A stretch of DNA of 64,000 nucleotides from Lacrimispora algidixylanolytica (GTDB lineage Bacteria; Bacillota; Clostridia; Lachnospirales; Lachnospiraceae), in NCBI RefSeq assembly GCF_003609635.1, contig NZ_MCIA01000007.1, positions 124,001-188,000 of the forward strand, given 5' to 3'. A model generated the notes under the pieces. It worked only from the letters and a program-made list of their open reading frames with translations, searched no databases and was not told where the DNA came from. Position 1 is the stretch's first letter; every line of letters starts with the position of its first letter. This document shows, in pieces, positions 45,157 through 54,084 of the stretch. Both the position numbers and the translations under genes were made by a program.

Positions 45157-47130
45157 ATGAAACGTAGACAGGAAAGTATCATCTATCAATTAGCAGTCAG
45201 CGACAGACCGCTTACCACCGATGAACTGGCAAAAAGACTGTCAGTCAGTTCCCGTACCATAAAATATGAGATGACCGAGGTGAGAGAACGACTTCGAGGC
45301 ATTGGTGCAGAACTGATTGCAAAGCGGAATGAAGGTTACTCACTGCACGTAACAGATCAGGAATTGTTTAAGCGTTATTTGGAGCCCATCGGTCTTCAAT
45401 CCAGCCTTGCCAATAATTTTGGTTCTGATGACAATGCCAGATTTCTCTACATTGCCAGGAAGTTAGTTTCCTCCTCCCGCTTTTCAAGACTGGAAGATAT
45501 TGCAAACGAACTGTTTTTATCAAGAAGTGCCATAAGGGAAGCAGTAAACCACGCAATGAACTTCTTAAAAAGCTATCATCTGGAGACGGAGAGTAAACCA
45601 GGACTTGGCATCCGGGCATTTGGTACGGAATACCATATGAGAATGGCAATGACAGAGCTGTTCGCCGTACATTTTCATAAGGTTCTTTTGGATAATGCCG
45701 GAATGGATTATGCAAAATGGACCACTTGTGATTATGAGGAACGACAGGATATCCGACATGTATTTTTAAAGACATTAAGAGAGAGCGAAATTAAAATTTC
45801 TGATGTCAATACCCAGCGCCTTGCCATTTATTTTATCATTGTAAGAAATCGTTGTCTTGCAGGTTACCGGCTCAAACTTCCACCAGAATGGAAGTTTGAG
45901 ATCATAGATTCTAAAGAGTTTGGCGTGGCCAGCTCTATTTATAAAAACTTAAGCGAGCAATTTGAGGGTTTTGATCTTCTAGAAGAGGAAACCATATTTC
46001 TAGGAATCTATCTTATGGCCTGTCGGGATATGTGGAACGTAGATCAGCCGGAGGTGGAGTATCGTGCCTATTATAAAGAGGCAACCATTATTTATGATGA
46101 GTTGTGTGCTTATTTTAGAGACACGTGTGATTTGGAACTAATGGGTCAGCCTTTTGCAAAGATAGAATTTTTAAACATATTGATTTCATTGCTCATCCAT
46201 ATCCGGTTTGGATTGGAAAGCATAGACCGGTTTTGGTACGATTATGAAAATCAGGCATTCAAAAGCCCGGTATCTTGTGCAATTACTTCCATTGTCTCGG
46301 AATTTTTAAAGATGCGGCTGCAAATATCTTTATCCACCTCATTTTATTCAAAGATTGCTTCCTTTGTATTTAAGATGGCCTCTATGACTGAATATGAGAT
46401 CAAAGGGCAGAAGCTTCTTATGGTCAATTCCAATGGGCTTGGATTGAATGAAATCATCATCAAAAGAATCTTAAGAAGGTACAAGCCTCTGATTGCCTCA
46501 TTTACAATAGTGGAATTATATGAGATCAGAGGACTAGATCAAGCAGAATACGATGTGGTTTTAACAGACACCAGTGAGGTGGCTTATCATTACGATCTTC
46601 CATGCTGTGTCATCCACACATTAAGCAGTGAAAAAGAAATGGATCTTCTATTTAATCGAAGCCTGGTGAAAGCATTCCAGGTAGATTCTCTTGTTTTATC
46701 GGAAAGTCAGATAGAGATTAACCGAAACTATCACTATACAGATGAGCTTCAGTTTCTTCAATTCTTATCATTTCGTCATGGAAAAACTTCAGAAGAGAGA
46801 GAAGAACTATTTGCGTATTTAAAAAGAACAGGGAGTTACGATCCTGGCCTATTTCCAGCAAAGCTTGCAGTTGTATATCTTCCCTTCAAGTTTTGTAAAC
46901 AAGAATGTATGGAGTTATATTGTTTGAATGTACCAGGAACATGGAGAGGAAAGGAAATTGAATTTATTCTTTTATTGTCCATTGACTGGAAGGATGACTG
47001 GAGAAGGGTAAAGGCAATGGAAAATAGCCTGCGCCAGCTTTTTTCAGACTACAAAAGCATTAAGGCTTTTTCAGAAAGAGGTCGTCCCATTCTCCTTGAG
47101 ATGATTGAGACGTGCATAAAAAGTGAATAA
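45157..47130 (+). CDS. PRD-containing transcriptional regulator (BglG/MtlR-like)
   Basis: A 657-residue PTS-linked regulator. The N-terminal HTH_11 (about 1-60: LTTDELAKRLSVSSRTIKYEM) is followed by an Mga-like HTH (about 100-160), PRD modules (about 180-400), an EIIB-like domain (about 410-505) and a C-terminal region (about 510-657) in the EIIA position. The EIIB loop reads NSNGLGLNE, lacking the usual phospho-Cys. The EIIA-like part lacks a clear G-x-A-I-P-H motif. So some phosphorylation inputs may be lost. It directly precedes the mannose-type PTS operon and is its likely activator. Confidence 0.88.
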   Translation: MKRRQESIIYQLAVSDRPLTTDELAKRLSVSSRTIKYEMTEVRERLRGIGAELIAKRNEGYSLHVTDQELFKRYLEPIGLQSSLANNFGSDDNARFLYIARKLVSSSRFSRLEDIANELFLSRSAIREAVNHAMNFLKSYHLETESKPGLGIRAFGTEYHMRMAMTELFAVHFHKVLLDNAGMDYAKWTTCDYEERQDIRHVFLKTLRESEIKISDVNTQRLAIYFIIVRNRCLAGYRLKLPPEWKFEIIDSKEFGVASSIYKNLSEQFEGFDLLEEETIFLGIYLMACRDMWNVDQPEVEYRAYYKEATIIYDELCAYFRDTCDLELMGQPFAKIEFLNILISLLIHIRFGLESIDRFWYDYENQAFKSPVSCAITSIVSEFLKMRLQISLSTSFYSKIASFVFKMASMTEYEIKGQKLLMVNSNGLGLNEIIIKRILRRYKPLIASFTIVELYEIRGLDQAEYDVVLTDTSEVAYHYDLPCCVIHTLSSEKEMDLLFNRSLVKAFQVDSLVLSESQIEINRNYHYTDELQFLQFLSFRHGKTSEEREELFAYLKRTGSYDPGLFPAKLAVVYLPFKFCKQECMELYCLNVPGTWRGKEIEFILLLSIDWKDDWRRVKAMENSLRQLFSDYKSIKAFSERGRPILLEMIETCIKSE

Positions 47131-47149
47131 TATATCTATGCAAATATTT

Positions 47150-47180
47150 GCACTAATTCTAAGCGGAATTAGTGCTTTTC
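47150..47180 (+). terminator. Intrinsic terminator of the PRD regulator gene
   Basis: GCACTAATTC (47150-47159) pairs with GAATTAGTGC (47166-47175), then TTTT. A separate palindrome, GCAAATATTTGC (47140-47151), sits just before it. Confidence 0.75.
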
Positions 47181-47189
47181 ACTTTTTGT

Positions 47190-47233
47190 GAACAAATGCA
47201 AACATAGAACAAATGCAATGAATGTATTATAAT
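47190..47233 (+). promoter_or_regulatory. PTS operon promoter with 12-base direct repeats
   Basis: GAACAAATGCAA occurs twice (47190-47201 and 47207-47218), 17 bases apart. A consensus TATAAT lies at 47228-47233. The position of the -35 (about 47205-47210) is poor and is covered by the second repeat. This is what a binding site for an activator replacing the -35 contact looks like, probably the PRD regulator. Confidence 0.6.
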
Positions 47234-47262
47234 AAATGTATCAAAAGGAGGAGAGAAAGCAT

Positions 47263-47670
47263 ATGAAAATATTCTTATCGTCTCATGGCCATTTAGCAAG
47301 CGGATTAAAAAGTTCCCTGGAGATTCTGTATGGGAACTGTGATCATATTACAGTTTTTGATGCATATGTAGATGAAAATTCCGTTCAGGAACAAATAGAA
47401 TTGTTTTTTGAATCGGTAGAGGAGGATCAGCAGGTTTTGCTGATTTCCGATCTTTATGGTAGCAGCGTAAACCAGGCCATGAGCATGTATTTAGACAGAC
47501 CAGGTACAACTCTTGTAGCAGGCGCTAATCTAGCATTTTTAATAGGGCTTATGGGCAGAGACTCCATAACAAGAGAGGAATTAAAAGATCTTATAGAACA
47601 AAGCCGAAAGATGATTTGCATTGTAAATTTGGAAGAGGAAGAACCTTCCTCCCAGAAAGACTTTTTTTAA
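47263..47670 (+). CDS. PTS mannose/fructose/sorbose-family EIIA component
   Basis: A 135-residue soluble phosphocarrier. The start KIFLSSHGHLASGL carries His8, in the place of the phospho-His of EIIA-Man (THG motif). VLLISDLYGSSVNQA is the second conserved stretch. It takes phosphate from HPr and passes it to the EIIB of the next gene. The ATG at 47263 follows AAAAGGAGGAGAG; an earlier ATG at 47236 precedes the ribosome site. Confidence 0.9.
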   Translation: MKIFLSSHGHLASGLKSSLEILYGNCDHITVFDAYVDENSVQEQIELFFESVEEDQQVLLISDLYGSSVNQAMSMYLDRPGTTLVAGANLAFLIGLMGRDSITREELKDLIEQSRKMICIVNLEEEEPSSQKDFF

Positions 47671-47686
47671 AAGGAGCGTGAAGAAC

Positions 47687-48178
47687 ATGATTGTGATGGT
47701 AAGACTAGATGAACGAATGATACATGGACAGGTAGCAATCAAATGGTCAAGACACACAGAGGTTGACCGAATCATTGTAGCCAATGATGAGGCAGCTAGT
47801 AACCCTCTGATTCAGAAGTCTCTGATGATGGCAGCTCCCAGTACCGCAAAAACAGCCATAAAGGATGTGAATTCATCCATTGAACTTCTAAAAAATCCGA
47901 AAGCGGCTGAACACAAGATCCTTATTATTGTCAGCACTCCAGAAGATTTGCTTCAGATTGTAACAGAGGTACCTGATATTCCTCTTGTAAATGTAGGCAA
48001 CTATGGCAGGGTGGCAGCAAAGGTGAACGCAGAACCAAGAAAATCCTACCGCAATAACTTATACGCCTACGACAACGAGGTTTCCACTTTAAAGAAAGTA
48101 ATAGAAACTGGAATCAAATGTAATTACCAGACAGTTCCGGATGATGCTCCGGAGGAACTATCAAAAATATTTGATTAA
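47687..48178 (+). CDS. PTS mannose/fructose/sorbose-family EIIB component
   Basis: A 163-residue soluble protein. The signature RLDERMIHGQVAIKW contains phospho-His13. VNVGNYGRV is a typical late loop. The ATG at 47687 (10 bases after AAGGAG) is preferred over a GTG at 47678 that touches the ribosome site. It transfers phosphate to the sugar during import through EIIC/EIID. Confidence 0.92.
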   Translation: MIVMVRLDERMIHGQVAIKWSRHTEVDRIIVANDEAASNPLIQKSLMMAAPSTAKTAIKDVNSSIELLKNPKAAEHKILIIVSTPEDLLQIVTEVPDIPLVNVGNYGRVAAKVNAEPRKSYRNNLYAYDNEVSTLKKVIETGIKCNYQTVPDDAPEELSKIFD

Positions 48179-48190
48179 GGAGGAGTGAAT

Positions 48191-48997
48191 ATGTCCGTTA
48201 TAACAGTTGCTCTCATTGGTACTCTCACTTATTGGATCTTTTTTGTATTAGATCCCTATATTCTTTCCTGGCAGTGTTTAAACCGCCCCATTGTAGTGGC
48301 TCCAATCCTTGGATTGCTGTTAGGCGACTTTCAAACAGGCATCATCATGGGCGCTTCCTTGGAATCCATCTTCATGGGCATTTCAGCCATTGGAGGTTCC
48401 GTGCCAGCAGATGCACTTTCCGCCAGTATCGTAGCAGTATGTTATACCATATTAACCGGTTCTAACGTGGAGACTGGACTTGCCATCGCACTTCCAATCG
48501 GAACCGTTATGGCTTCTCTATCAAGCGTTGTGTTATCCTTTAGTTCTGCACTGGCTCCTTACTGGGAGAAGCTTGCAGTATCCGGGAAACCCAGAGCATT
48601 TCTTGCACAAAACCTGGTTTTCTCCGGACTTATATACCCCCTTCCTAATGTAATCATTATTTTTTTAGGCATTGCATTTGGAGTAACTGGATTAAGCAAC
48701 ACACTCAATGCACTTCCGCCGTTTGTTATGACTGGTTTAACTGCAGCGTCTAGTATGATGGTTGCAGTTGGATTTGCAATCCTGATCTCCATGATCTGGT
48801 CTAAGGACGTTGCTAGCTTCTTCTTCGTTGGATACGTAATGGCCAAGATTCTAAAAATGGATTCCCTGTCCATTGCAATCATCGGTGGAGCCATTGCCAT
48901 TACCATGTTCTTCTATGAAAAGCAGTTGATTGATGTGAAAAATTCCATGGTGGTTTCTGAAAAGAAGTCGCCAGACGATGAGGAGGATTTCTTCTAA
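48191..48997 (+). CDS. PTS mannose/fructose/sorbose-family EIIC component
   Basis: A 268-residue membrane permease subunit. Typical segments are RPIVVAPILGLLLGDFQTGIIMGASLE and FMGISAIGGSVPADA, with several further membrane helices and an acidic tail ending DDEEDFF. AAGGAGGAG precedes the ATG at 48191. Its stop overlaps the EIID start by one base. Confidence 0.93.
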   Translation: MSVITVALIGTLTYWIFFVLDPYILSWQCLNRPIVVAPILGLLLGDFQTGIIMGASLESIFMGISAIGGSVPADALSASIVAVCYTILTGSNVETGLAIALPIGTVMASLSSVVLSFSSALAPYWEKLAVSGKPRAFLAQNLVFSGLIYPLPNVIIIFLGIAFGVTGLSNTLNALPPFVMTGLTAASSMMVAVGFAILISMIWSKDVASFFFVGYVMAKILKMDSLSIAIIGGAIAITMFFYEKQLIDVKNSMVVSEKKSPDDEEDFF

Positions 48998-49815
48998 TGG
49001 ATAAAAAAATATTAAACCGTGAAGAAAAGAAAGTCTTAAAATCTATGTTTATCCGTTCTCATTTGACCTTTTTGTCCTTTAATATGACCAAGATGGAGGC
49101 CAATGGTTTTACAGCTACCATGCAGCCAGCCATTGAAGATGTTTATAAAGGCGATGAGGAAGGAAAAAAAGAAGCTTATGCCAGACATCAAAACTTTTTT
49201 AATACACACGCCGTTCCGTTCTCCTTTATCGCTGGTTTATCCTATGCCATGGAAAAGGAGCATAAGCAAAAACAATCCGTTGACGTAAAGACCATTGAAA
49301 GCATAAAAGCAGCTCTTATGGGGCCTACAGCAGGCATGTTTGATTCCCTGTTCTTTAACTGTTTACGAATTATTGCAGCAGGCGTTGCCATTGGTCTCTG
49401 TTCTCAGGGAAACTTTATGGGAGTACCAATTTTTATCTTCCTATATGGTATCACACAGTCAATTTTAAAATACTTCTGCGTTAAATATGGATATATATAC
49501 GGAACTTCATTTATTGATAAGATCTTCAGCTCTGGACTCATGCCGGCTCTACGAAAATCAGCATCGATTCTTGGAGTCACCATGGTCGGAGCCATGACAG
49601 CAGGCATTGTGAATGTTCCACTTAACTGGACGGTTCAGATGGGAGATACCTCTGTGGTGATTTTAGACGTATTAAACTCCATCTTCCCTGGTATTTTAAG
49701 CATCGTTTTAGTATTGTTCTTGATGCGACTTATTAAAAAGGGAAGACGCCCAGTTCAGCTTATTGTTGGTATTTTCGCCTTTGCCTTTATCGGAGCTATC
49801 ATCGGAATATTTTGA
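48997..49815 (+). CDS. PTS mannose/fructose/sorbose-family EIID component
   Basis: A 272-residue membrane subunit. The N-terminal NMTKMEANGFTATMQPAIEDVY and FFNTHAVPFSFIAGLSYAMEKE, followed by IKAALMGPTAGMFDSLFFN, are EIID signatures. With EIIC it forms the sugar channel. The following enzymes (NagA and a ChbG-like deacetylase) indicate an N-acetylated sugar as substrate. Confidence 0.94.
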   Translation: MDKKILNREEKKVLKSMFIRSHLTFLSFNMTKMEANGFTATMQPAIEDVYKGDEEGKKEAYARHQNFFNTHAVPFSFIAGLSYAMEKEHKQKQSVDVKTIESIKAALMGPTAGMFDSLFFNCLRIIAAGVAIGLCSQGNFMGVPIFIFLYGITQSILKYFCVKYGYIYGTSFIDKIFSSGLMPALRKSASILGVTMVGAMTAGIVNVPLNWTVQMGDTSVVILDVLNSIFPGILSIVLVLFLMRLIKKGRRPVQLIVGIFAFAFIGAIIGIF

Positions 49816-49832
49816 TAAGGAGAGGATGTATC

Positions 49833-51020
49833 ATGATTGTTAAATCGAAACGAATCTATATGGAAGATGGCCTAAAAGATGGATTCCTGGTAATAGAAGA
49901 TGGAAAAATCCAGCAATTTCTAACCCTGTCAGATGATAAAGAAGTCATTGATTATGGGAATATGCGTATCATACCAGGTATTTTCGATACCCATAATCAT
50001 GGAACATGCGGCTATAGCCTGTCAGGAGAGGGAAGCCAGGAAGAAATCAAAGGATATTTAAAAGGCTGCGCTTCCCAGGGAATCACCAATGTTTTCCCTA
50101 CTGCGGAACGCTCTATGATTGCCGCTGTAGCCAAGGCAGCAAAAGAAAATGACTGGGGGGCCACCATTCTTGGTATTCACAGTGAAGGCCCTTGGTTAAA
50201 TCGAACCGGTGAAAAAGGAGTACGTACCGGCTGGCCAGAAGTTTCACTAGATGCTGCCAAACAAATGGTCTCTGATGGACAGGGTCTGTTAAAACTAGTT
50301 GCCATAGCTCCGGAGATACCAGGAATCGATCCTTTAATCCAGTATTTTCTAAAGGAAGGAATCGTACTAGCCATGGCACATAGCGATACCAATTACAAAG
50401 AAGCTACTAGGGCCTATGACAATGGATTCTCCGTTTCCACTCATACTGGAAATGTAATGACAGGACTGCATCACAGAGATGTAGGAGGTCTTGGAGCCGC
50501 CCTTCTAAACGATCACGTGGACTGTGAAGTGATTTGTGACGGAATGCACATCTCATTAGAAATGCTTAAAATATATTTTAAGGTGAAATCAACAGAGCGT
50601 TTTATGATGATTTCTGACTGTACACCATTTTCAGGCGCTCCTGAAGGTAGTTACAAAGGGTTTTCTGAGGACATGACCATTCAAGTATCAAAAGACGGTT
50701 TTGTTCTTTCTGATACCGGACGACTTATGGGATCCAGTCAGCCAGTCCTTTATGGAATTGGTAATCTGGTGGAGAAGCTTAAGATGCCAATGGAGACCGT
50801 TTGGCCTATGTTTTCTTTGAATCCATGCCGGAAATATGGTTTTGATAAGAATAAGGGCTCCTTAAACGTTGGGAAAGATGCAGATTTTGTGGTAATTAGC
50901 GACGAGTATCGCACCATAGCCACTTATTCCATGGGAAAAAAGGGATACGATGCAAAAGAAGGGTCTGTCTTTAATCCAGAGTTCTTAAAGAAATGGGGAA
51001 AAGGGGGAGGTGCCAAATGA
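49833..51020 (+). CDS. nagA: N-acetylglucosamine-6-phosphate deacetylase
   Basis: A 395-residue amidohydrolase-fold enzyme. The metal motif is FDTHNHG. GIHSEGPWLN holds the metal-binding Glu, AMAHSDT and STHTGNVMTGLHHRDVG give the His ligands, and MISDCTPFSGAPEG holds the catalytic Asp. It removes acetate from GlcNAc-6-P or a related phosphosugar made by the PTS. The ATG at 49833 follows AAGGAGAGG. No glucosamine-6-P deaminase (nagB) lies in the operon, so it must be elsewhere. Confidence 0.88.
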   Translation: MIVKSKRIYMEDGLKDGFLVIEDGKIQQFLTLSDDKEVIDYGNMRIIPGIFDTHNHGTCGYSLSGEGSQEEIKGYLKGCASQGITNVFPTAERSMIAAVAKAAKENDWGATILGIHSEGPWLNRTGEKGVRTGWPEVSLDAAKQMVSDGQGLLKLVAIAPEIPGIDPLIQYFLKEGIVLAMAHSDTNYKEATRAYDNGFSVSTHTGNVMTGLHHRDVGGLGAALLNDHVDCEVICDGMHISLEMLKIYFKVKSTERFMMISDCTPFSGAPEGSYKGFSEDMTIQVSKDGFVLSDTGRLMGSSQPVLYGIGNLVEKLKMPMETVWPMFSLNPCRKYGFDKNKGSLNVGKDADFVVISDEYRTIATYSMGKKGYDAKEGSVFNPEFLKKWGKGGGAK

Positions 51021-51820
51021 GTAAAAAATTAATTGTTTCAGCAGATGATTTTGGTTTTAGTGAAGCATATAATTATGGAGCGGTAAAAGGATATCAGGAA
51101 GGGATTATAACCGTCCTTTCCCTGATGAGTAATATGGAAGCTGCTCCCCATGGTGTGAATCTAGCTAAGAGGGAGGTGCCAAGTGCAAATTTGGTGCTCC
51201 ATACCAATTTTGTCCATGGAAGACCGGTAAGCAAACCAGAAATCATTCAAAGTCTGGTGGACAAAAATGGGCAGTTTTATCGTTCCTTTCAATGGAGAGG
51301 AGACGATCCGTCTGATCAAAAATGTATAGGCGACATTGTAGTGACTGCAGAAGACTGCTATAAGGAAACCGTTGCACAAATAGAGCGTTTCCGAGAATTG
51401 ACAGGTCATTATCCCAATCATTTTGAAGGACATTCGGTGATTAACAAAAACATCTCAGCCGCGTTTCATCAGGTTGCTATGGAATATGATATCCATTGCA
51501 TGACAGAGCCAGAGGTAGAGACCAAAAAGTGGCACCCAGTTCACGAAATTATGATAGGAAATCCCTTGTTCTTAGAGATTCTTAATAGGGGATTAAGCCC
51601 AGAAGATTTTTACGAAGACCGATTGGGAATCCTTGATAGTCCTTACGAATACAACATCATTCATTTACACCCTGGATATGTGGATGCATACATTTTAGAT
51701 CACTCATCCTTGACCATAGCCCGGTGCAAAGACTTACAAACTGCCTGTGATCCGGCAGTCAGACAATGGCTTAAAGACCACGAAATTGAGTTGGTTGACT
51801 TTTCTTCTATTTATAAATAA
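51017..51820 (+). CDS. ChbG/YdjC-type carbohydrate deacetylase
   Basis: A 267-residue metal-dependent deacetylase. VSADDFGFSEAYNYG (the DD metal pair) and GHSVINKN (metal His) fit the YdjC fold, as does HLHPGYVD near the end. E. coli ChbG removes one acetyl group from chitobiose-6-phosphate. Its ATG overlaps the nagA stop (ATGA). Having both NagA and a ChbG-like enzyme suggests that the PTS brings in an N-acetylated disaccharide or mixed amino sugars. No 6-phospho-glycosidase is encoded here. Confidence 0.85.
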   Translation: MSKKLIVSADDFGFSEAYNYGAVKGYQEGIITVLSLMSNMEAAPHGVNLAKREVPSANLVLHTNFVHGRPVSKPEIIQSLVDKNGQFYRSFQWRGDDPSDQKCIGDIVVTAEDCYKETVAQIERFRELTGHYPNHFEGHSVINKNISAAFHQVAMEYDIHCMTEPEVETKKWHPVHEIMIGNPLFLEILNRGLSPEDFYEDRLGILDSPYEYNIIHLHPGYVDAYILDHSSLTIARCKDLQTACDPAVRQWLKDHEIELVDFSSIYK

Positions 51821-51835
51821 GGAAATATAAAAATA

Positions 51836-51863
51836 AAAGGGGGTGCTGGTGCACCTCCTTTTT
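51836..51863 (+). terminator. Intrinsic terminator of the amino-sugar PTS operon
   Basis: AAAGGGGGTGC (51836-51846) pairs with GCACCTCCTTT (51851-51861) with one mismatch over a TGGT loop, then a T run. Confidence 0.75.
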
Positions 51864-51869
51864 CGTGAG

Positions 51870-52778
51870 TTATAGAATCCCTTCCAGATCAAAGTGTGGT
51901 GTGTATTCTTCCTTTGCACTGCTTTTCTCCTGCATAAACCCAGAATCCAAACCAAGGCGTATGGCCTCGTCAAGTACCTTGTTGTATTCATAGGTAGTGA
52001 TTCTTCGATTAATTTCCTGAAAATCTTTGCTATGGAAAAAAGGAGTGTATTGGCTCATAAGGCTGATATAATACATGCCCTCAGGAAGTTCCTCCTTCAT
52101 AAAGTGAAGCAAGCGTATGGAATCATCCTTTGCTCCCGGCAGAACCATGTGGCGTATGATAACGCCCTTTTTCATAATGGAACCTTGGGAATCAAATTGT
52201 GGTGAACCGGTTTGCAAAATCATCTGTTTGATTGCTTTTTTTGCAACCTGGAAATAGTCTTTTGCACCGCTGTAGCGCATGGACAGCTCAGAGCTTTCAT
52301 ACTTTAAATCGGGAAGCCAGATATCCACATATCCCTCCAGCGCCTTAACGGTATGAAGGGTTTCATATCCTCCACAGTTATAGACCACCGGTATGGATAG
52401 CTTTCCTTTTACCAGGTCGAGTGCAGGTAAGATGGAAGGAAGATACTGGGTAGCGGTGACCAGGTTAATGTTGTGGGCACCTTGATCTTGAAGTCGTAAA
52501 AAGATTTGGGAAAGTTCCTTGATAGAAACCTCTTTTCCCAATCCCTCCTGGCTAATGGAATGATTTTGACAAAAACAGCACCTTAAGGTACAGCCGGTAA
52601 AGAACACCGTGCCGCTACCTTTTGTACCGCTGATGCATGGTTCTTCCCAGTGGTGAAGGGCGGCTCTAGCCGCTTTTATGGTATTTAAACAACCGCAGTA
52701 ACCGGTGACTACACTGCGGTCTACGTTGCAGTTTCTAGGACACAAGTTGCAGGATTGATACATTAGGTCGTAATTCAT
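51870..52778 (-). CDS. Radical SAM protein, PflA-like (COG1313 group)
   Basis: A 302-residue radical SAM enzyme. The 4Fe-4S motif is CTLRCCFC (Cys63, Cys67, Cys70, a Cx3Cx2C pattern). At the N-terminus is a second Cys cluster (Cys10, Cys13, Cys17, Cys28, Cys30), typical of this PflX-like group and possibly an extra cluster. Other conserved stretches are INLVTATQYLPSI and YVDIWLPDLKY. The ATG at 52778 follows GGAGAT; an upstream frame extension is unlikely. Relatives resemble glycyl-radical activating enzymes, but the target is not known, and no glycyl-radical enzyme gene is nearby. Confidence 0.85.
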   Translation of the reverse strand: MNYDLMYQSCNLCPRNCNVDRSVVTGYCGCLNTIKAARAALHHWEEPCISGTKGSGTVFFTGCTLRCCFCQNHSISQEGLGKEVSIKELSQIFLRLQDQGAHNINLVTATQYLPSILPALDLVKGKLSIPVVYNCGGYETLHTVKALEGYVDIWLPDLKYESSELSMRYSGAKDYFQVAKKAIKQMILQTGSPQFDSQGSIMKKGVIIRHMVLPGAKDDSIRLLHFMKEELPEGMYYISLMSQYTPFFHSKDFQEINRRITTYEYNKVLDEAIRLGLDSGFMQEKSSAKEEYTPHFDLEGIL

Positions 52779-52976
52779 AGGGGATCTCCTAGTGTTGACA
52801 AAGTTACTTTTGTACGTTACTATAATAAAAACATATTGGAGCCAACAAAACAATGGCTGCATTTTATGGAATAATAAAGATCAATTTAATTATTATATGG
52901 AAAAGCGAATAAGAAAACAATATATTTTTCAACTCTATTATATAGAAAGAATTGGTTTTATATTGACTTTAGCAAA

Positions 52977-53744
52977 ATGAAGAAAGGAACCACCAATACA
53001 GTTATGAATTACAAGGAAGAAATCTGTGAGCAAGAGAAGAGCCAGTCCCAAAACATGGCCGCACTTCGTTACGCATTTCCAAAGACAGCTCCTGTTATGG
53101 CAGGTTATCTGGTGCTTGGAGCTGCATACGGAATTTTGATGAGTGAAAAAGGGTTTGGAATTTGGTGGCCGCTTATTATAAGTGTATTTGTATATGCTGG
53201 AAGTCTGCAGTACCTGGGAATCACATTTTTTGTAGCATTGGTGAACCCTTGGTATGCTTTTTTTATGTCTCTAATGCTGAATGCAAGACATCTCTTTTAC
53301 GGAATCTCCATGCTAGATAAATACAGGGAGGCTGGTAAATTAAAACCATACCTTATTTTTGCATTAACCGATGAGACGTTTTCTGTTTTGTGCAATGAAG
53401 AACCTCCAAAGGATATTCCAAAGTATATGGTTTATTTCTTTGTATCTTTGTTGGACCATATTTACTGGTCACTAGGGGCTTTCCTTGGTGCCATTGCAGG
53501 AACTATGATATCCTTTGATACGGCAGGGATGGACTTTGCTTTGACTGCTTTGTTCGTAGTCATATTTGTGGATCAGTGGAAATCAGGGAAAGGGCATTGG
53601 TCTGCTCTTACAGGAGTATTAGCTTCTGCACTCTGTTTAAAGGTCTTTGGACAGAATGGATTTATCGTTTCAGCTATGATTGTAATTCTTGGATTGATCA
53701 CATCCGCTTATTATATGGAAAAAAGAAAGGAGAAACAGTCATGA
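52977..53744 (+). CDS. azlC: Branched-chain amino-acid exporter subunit AzlC
   Basis: A 255-residue membrane protein. FPKTAPVMAGYLVLGAAYGIL is the AzlC start signature, followed by ISVFVYAGSLQYLGI and MLNARHLFYGIS. It works with the small AzlD subunit to export branched-chain amino acids or analogues. The start is uncertain: neither the ATG at 52977 nor the one at 53004 has an ideal ribosome site. It is coupled to azlD by an ATGA overlap. No Lrp-type regulator is adjacent. Confidence 0.9.
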   Translation: MKKGTTNTVMNYKEEICEQEKSQSQNMAALRYAFPKTAPVMAGYLVLGAAYGILMSEKGFGIWWPLIISVFVYAGSLQYLGITFFVALVNPWYAFFMSLMLNARHLFYGISMLDKYREAGKLKPYLIFALTDETFSVLCNEEPPKDIPKYMVYFFVSLLDHIYWSLGAFLGAIAGTMISFDTAGMDFALTALFVVIFVDQWKSGKGHWSALTGVLASALCLKVFGQNGFIVSAMIVILGLITSAYYMEKRKEKQS

Positions 53745-54073
53745 AACAGGAAATGATACAATATCTTTTTCTCGTAGTTTCCATGATAGCAGCCACTACG
53801 ATTACACGGTTTTTACCCTTTCTTCTATTTCCAGCAGGAAAAGAAACACCTAGATATATTACTTACCTTGGGAAAACTCTACCTTATGCGACCATTGGGT
53901 TGCTGGTGGTCTACTGCTTAAAAGGTGTCTCCTTTTTTGTATATCCTCATGGACTTTCCGAGGCTATTTCCATTGTATTGATTGTTTTTCTTCATCTTTT
54001 AAAGGGAAATTCTCTCTTAAGCATCGGAGCTGGAACCGCCTGTTATATGATCTTGACCCAGTTCGTGTTTTAA
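53741..54073 (+). CDS. azlD: Branched-chain amino-acid exporter subunit AzlD
   Basis: A 110-residue protein with three to four membrane segments. ATTITRFLPFLLFPAGKETP and YLGKTLPYATIGLLVVYCLK match AzlD. Its ATG overlaps the azlC stop codon, so the subunits are made together. Confidence 0.9.
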   Translation: MKQEMIQYLFLVVSMIAATTITRFLPFLLFPAGKETPRYITYLGKTLPYATIGLLVVYCLKGVSFFVYPHGLSEAISIVLIVFLHLLKGNSLLSIGAGTACYMILTQFVF

Positions 54074-54084
54074 GATCAAATAAA

